From contig JBDTLH010000061.1 in the NCBI GenBank assembly GCA_039934875.1, forward strand, positions 1-7,926: a stretch of 7,926 bases of DNA. The letters run 5' to 3'. A model generated the notes under the pieces. The model was not told the origin of the DNA. It made no database searches and saw only the letters and a program-made list of their open reading frames with translations. A program made the position numbers and the translations under genes. Positions 5,468-7,926 of this stretch are shown piece by piece. The DNA is from JBDTLH01 sp039934875. Its GTDB lineage: Bacteria; Acidobacteriota; Terriglobia; Terriglobales; Acidobacteriaceae. How positions within the stretch are numbered: position 1 is the stretch's first letter; each line of letters opens with the position of its first letter.

Positions 5468-5495
5468 CGGGTTTCCGCTTCCATCAGCAAACCCG
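5468..5495 (-). terminator. Possible terminator of the BON lipoprotein gene
   Basis: CGGGTTT and AAACCCG form a perfect 7-bp stem around a 14-base loop, 22 bases after the lipoprotein stop codon. No T-run follows on the minus strand, so termination is uncertain. Confidence 0.35.
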
Positions 5496-5517
5496 CTCAG
5501 CGCCGAGTGCTGACCGC

Positions 5518-6657
5518 TTACTGCTGTGGCTGGTCCTGTGGCGGTGGAGGCAGTTCCAGACGCTGGCGGGGCGAGTTGTTGGTGCTGGCGGGAGAGACGG
5601 TGACCGGGTTTTGCAGGCGGAAGGAGAGCACCGCTTCAGAATCGAGCGTGACTTGTCCCGCTTTGCTGAGGCCCTGAGCGGCGGTGCCCGCGCCACCGCC
5701 GGCGGCCGCACCGATGGCCGCGCCCCTGCCTCCGCCGAAGATGCCGCCGAGGATCGCGCCGACCGCCGCGCCTCCGCCAATCTTTTCAGCGGAACTCTTG
5801 GTGCGGGAGCCGCCGATCTTGCTCCACTGATCGGTGTCGATGTTGTAGCTGTGTCCGTTGTAGCTGACGTTGTAGAGGGTGAGGGCGAGTTGGGGAGCGC
5901 CGGCGAATTTTCCGGCAGCCTGCACGGAGACGACGCGGCCCTCGAGGGTTGCGCCCTGGGGAATGACGACCTGGTCATCCACGACGATGGGCGATTGCAG
6001 TTCGGCCTTGAAGGTGTCTCCCTGGTGGTTCGTGTTCGAGGCGAGCGGCTGGGTGAGGCGCACGGAGAGGCCGGTTCCCGAGGGGACAGAGACCTTGGCG
6101 GGAGCGGGGGGCGGCGGCGGCGGTGTATTTTGCGCGACCGCCGGAGCCGGAAGAGGTGTGCTGCCGGCTGGAGCGGAGGAGTCGCTGTAAGTCTTTACCG
6201 GGGCGGGATTGGTGTTTTGCGCGGTAGTGGTGCGCGCAGGTGAGGGGCGAGTGCGTTCGCGCACACTGCGGCGTTCGGGCCGGGGCTTGGGCGCGGGGGC
6301 AGCCGCTACTGGCGTCGGCGCTACTGGAGCTGCGACGCTCAGATTGTTGATGACCGTCTTCACCCCGGCGACTGAGCCGGCGTCATTGGCGGCGGCGATG
6401 CGCTCGACATCGCTGGAGACTTCTCCGGAGAGGCTGACGACGCCGTCATTGGCATTGATGGTGAGCTGCTTATTGGAGACGGCGCTGTCGCCGAGGATTT
6501 TGGATTGCACATCCACGGAGATTTGCTGGTCGGTGGCGGGAGCGGCGGCGCTGGGCGACAGAGTTGCGGGATTCTTGTTGCAGCCAGTGGCGACGGCCAG
6601 CGCCAGAGCCAGAGCCAGAACGAAGCCGGGCGCGGTGCGTAGATGGGCGAAATGCAT
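5518..6657 (-). CDS. BON-domain lipoprotein with glycine zipper
   Basis: 379 residues. ATG 6657 follows AGGAGA with a 5-base gap. The N terminus is a lipoprotein signal peptide: a basic start, the hydrophobic run LALALALAVATG, then Cys26 as the probable lipid-modified residue. A BON domain lies at about 43-108 (SVDVQSKILGDSAVSNKQL, VVSLSGEVSSDVERIAAAND); the family is known for membrane or periplasmic attachment. A Pro/Ala-rich linker (110-188, including a run of seven prolines) leads to a beta-rich domain (189-275, FKAELQSPIVVDDQVVIPQG). A Gly/Ala-rich glycine zipper (293-329, GAILGGIFGGGRGAAIGAAA) could insert in or pack against membrane, and a last strand follows (335-353). It is probably anchored to an envelope membrane and supports envelope integrity (inference). 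It stands alone, divergent from treS. Confidence 0.88.
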   Translation of the reverse strand: MHFAHLRTAPGFVLALALALAVATGCNKNPATLSPSAAAPATDQQISVDVQSKILGDSAVSNKQLTINANDGVVSLSGEVSSDVERIAAANDAGSVAGVKTVINNLSVAAPVAPTPVAAAPAPKPRPERRSVRERTRPSPARTTTAQNTNPAPVKTYSDSSAPAGSTPLPAPAVAQNTPPPPPPAPAKVSVPSGTGLSVRLTQPLASNTNHQGDTFKAELQSPIVVDDQVVIPQGATLEGRVVSVQAAGKFAGAPQLALTLYNVSYNGHSYNIDTDQWSKIGGSRTKSSAEKIGGGAAVGAILGGIFGGGRGAAIGAAAGGGAGTAAQGLSKAGQVTLDSEAVLSFRLQNPVTVSPASTNNSPRQRLELPPPPQDQPQQ

Positions 6658-6696
6658 GTGCGTCTCCTGAGTGCCGGGTAATTGAGCGATATGAAG

Positions 6697-6725
6697 AGCT
6701 TAGGACATCCGTAAGACGATAACAA
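6697..6725 (-). promoter_or_regulatory. Candidate promoter of the BON lipoprotein gene
   Basis: On the minus strand, TTGTTA (6720-6725), a 17-base spacer and TAAGCT (6697-6702). Both boxes are partial matches; the position, about 40 bases before the start codon, is suitable. Confidence 0.35.
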
Positions 6726-6766
6726 CCCGGATATGGCGGGGAAGTTGCGGTGGAGGGGAGTCGCGC

Positions 6767-6794
6767 GGGTCATGGGTCGCGGGTCGCGGGCTAA
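6767..6794. repeat. Heptamer repeat GGGTCNN, four units
   Basis: GGGTCAT, GGGTCGC, GGGTCGC and a degenerate GGGCTAA lie head to tail. The period is the same as in the AGTT/GTTTC arrays but the sequence differs. Confidence 0.65.
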
Positions 6795-6806
6795 GAGGCT
6801 TCAGCG

Positions 6807-6838
6807 CGTGACTCTCTGAGCCCGTGACTCTTTGAGCC
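6807..6838. repeat. Tandem 16-mer, two copies
   Basis: CGTGACTCTCTGAGCC and CGTGACTCTTTGAGCC lie head to tail, identical at 15 of 16 positions. Function is unknown; a repeated protein-binding site or replication slippage are possible. Confidence 0.65.
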
Positions 6839-6993
6839 GGTGAGAGCGGCGAGAAGCGCCGGTATGCTGGAGGTCCATTTGCGGCGTCATTGCACAATCC
6901 GAGGACGTTGAATTCGACAAGGAAACGATAAGCGGCAAGAATAGGGCGAGAGTGCATCCATAATGGTTTGTTGGGAAAGCAGGCAAGGACCGC

Positions 6994-7926
6994 ATGGCAG
7001 GTGAGCGCCGCACACAATTTGAGAGTGATCCGCTTTGGTACAAGGACGCGATTATCTATGAGGTCCACGTGCGGTCTTTTTACGACAGCGTGGAAGATGG
7101 GATGGGCGACTTCGCGGGGTTGCAGCAGAAGCTTGACTACATCCAGGACCTGGGAGTGACGGCGATCTGGCTGCTGCCGTTTTGTCCGTCGCCGTGGAAG
7201 GACGATGGGTATGATATTTCGGACTACACGGACGTGCATCCGGCGTATGGGTTGCTGGAAAATTTCAAAGACTTTCTGGCGGAGGCGCACCGGCGCGGCA
7301 TACGCGTAATCACCGAGCTGGTGCTGAACCATACCAGCGACCAGCACGCGTGGTTTCAGCAGTCGCGCCGGGCGGCGGCGGGGTCGTATTGGCGGGATTT
7401 TTATGTGTGGAGCGAGTCGCCGGAAAAATATAAGGAGACGCGCATCATCTTCAAGGACTTTGAGCAATCGAACTGGACCTGGGACCCGGTGGCGAACGCT
7501 TATTTCTGGCATCGGTTCTTTGCTCATCAGCCGGATCTGAATTTTGCTAATCCAGAGGTGCGGAAGAAGATGCTGGAAGCACTGGATTTCTGGCTTGATC
7601 TGGGAGTGGATGGTTTGCGGCTGGACGCGGTGCCTTATTTATTCGAGCGCGAAGGGACGAACTGCGAGAACCTGCCGGAGACGCACGAATTCCTCAAAGA
7701 ATTGCGTGCGATGATCGACGCCGAGTACACCGGTCGCATCCTCCTGGCCGAGGCCAACCAGTGGCCCAGCGACGTCCGCCCGTACTTCGGGGAGGGGGAC
7801 GAGTTCCACATGGCGTTCCACTTCCCGCTCATGCCCCGCCTCTTCATGGCACTGCGCATGGAGGACCGTCACCCGGTGATCGACATCCTCCAGGAGACGC
7901 CGCCGATCCCCTCCAACTGCCAGTGG
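6994..7926 (+). CDS. treS: Trehalose synthase (maltose alpha-D-glucosyltransferase), GH13, C-terminal part missing
   Basis: Cytoplasmic enzyme that interconverts maltose and trehalose by intramolecular glucosyl transfer. 311 codons are visible from ATG 6994, which has AAGGA at 6985-6989; the frame runs off the right edge. The start (DPLWYKDAIIYEVHVRSFYD) is typical of TreS. GH13 motifs appear in order: region I ELVLNHTS (108-115), region II GLRLDA with nucleophile D211, region III LLAEANQW with the acid/base E253. Region IV and its aspartate lie beyond the window. In many bacteria TreS is linked or fused to a maltokinase; this cannot be seen here. Codon use changes abruptly near 7690: before it leucine is never CTC (0 of about 20), after it 5 of 8 are CTC, and Phe and Asp codons become exclusively TTC and GAC. 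Confidence 0.95.
   Translation, partial: MAGERRTQFESDPLWYKDAIIYEVHVRSFYDSVEDGMGDFAGLQQKLDYIQDLGVTAIWLLPFCPSPWKDDGYDISDYTDVHPAYGLLENFKDFLAEAHRRGIRVITELVLNHTSDQHAWFQQSRRAAAGSYWRDFYVWSESPEKYKETRIIFKDFEQSNWTWDPVANAYFWHRFFAHQPDLNFANPEVRKKMLEALDFWLDLGVDGLRLDAVPYLFEREGTNCENLPETHEFLKELRAMIDAEYTGRILLAEANQWPSDVRPYFGEGDEFHMAFHFPLMPRLFMALRMEDRHPVIDILQETPPIPSNCQW

Larger units (their letters stand above)
6658..6993. other. Divergent intergenic region between BON lipoprotein and treS
   Basis: 336 bases without a supported gene. They contain the lipoprotein promoter candidate and ribosome binding site, two tandem repeat blocks (6767-6794 and 6807-6838), and the treS leader. A CATAAT at 6959-6964 is -10-like for treS, but no -35 is seen at the right distance. 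Confidence 0.5.

Noticed and set aside
5446..6243. Plus-strand frame of 265 codons
   Set aside because: It is antisense to the BON lipoprotein, which has a signal peptide, BON domain and glycine zipper; the antisense product is a Gly/Arg/Ala-rich shadow.
6700..7527. Minus-strand frame of 275 codons across the intergenic region and treS
   Set aside because: It lies opposite the unmistakable treS motifs and has no recognisable motif of its own.

Overview
The window reads as a piece of an Acidobacteriota-type chromosome (inference from gene style: G+C-rich, A24 prepilin peptidase next to a secreted TPR protein, BON/glycine-zipper lipoprotein, acidobacterial-style PAS/GAF sensor, many short palindromes and heptamer repeats). 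No rRNA, tRNA, CRISPR array, integrase or transposase was found.

Layout. (1) 1-1528, minus strand: the N-terminal half of a PAS-GAF-PAS sensor protein, running off the left edge. (2) 1529-2033: a 505-base intergenic stretch with decamer repeats, two tandem hairpins, then a good sigma70-type promoter overlapped by a 19-bp inverted repeat. (3) 2034-3404, plus: exported TPR protein. (4) 3526-4428, plus: prepilin peptidase (PilD/GspO type) whose stop codon lies inside a heptamer repeat array. (5) 4454-5517, minus: a degraded toxin-antitoxin island. It holds an intact antitoxin gene, a toxin gene cut off after about 40 codons, a second, decayed antitoxin copy, and between them an unannotated 35-codon ORF for a single-helix membrane peptide with a near-perfect ribosome binding site and a leader containing three consecutive perfect stem-loops. 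(6) 5518-6657, minus: lipoprotein with a BON domain, proline-rich linker and glycine zipper. (7) 6658-6993: divergent intergenic region with heptamer and 16-mer tandem repeats. (8) 6994 to the right edge, plus: trehalose synthase (GH13), incomplete at its C terminus.

How the parts fit. The TPR protein, prepilin peptidase and BON lipoprotein all concern the cell envelope. TreS (maltose-trehalose interconversion) and the sensor suggest stress and signal response, but these genes do not form one pathway. The most informative region is 4400-5400: both toxin-antitoxin remnants end at the same 17-bp repeat (16/17 identical), so the repeat probably marks the end of a recombination or deletion. The small membrane-peptide gene with its structured leader is the best candidate for something undescribed. 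A sharp codon-usage change inside treS near 7690 suggests gene mosaicism or a chimeric assembly.
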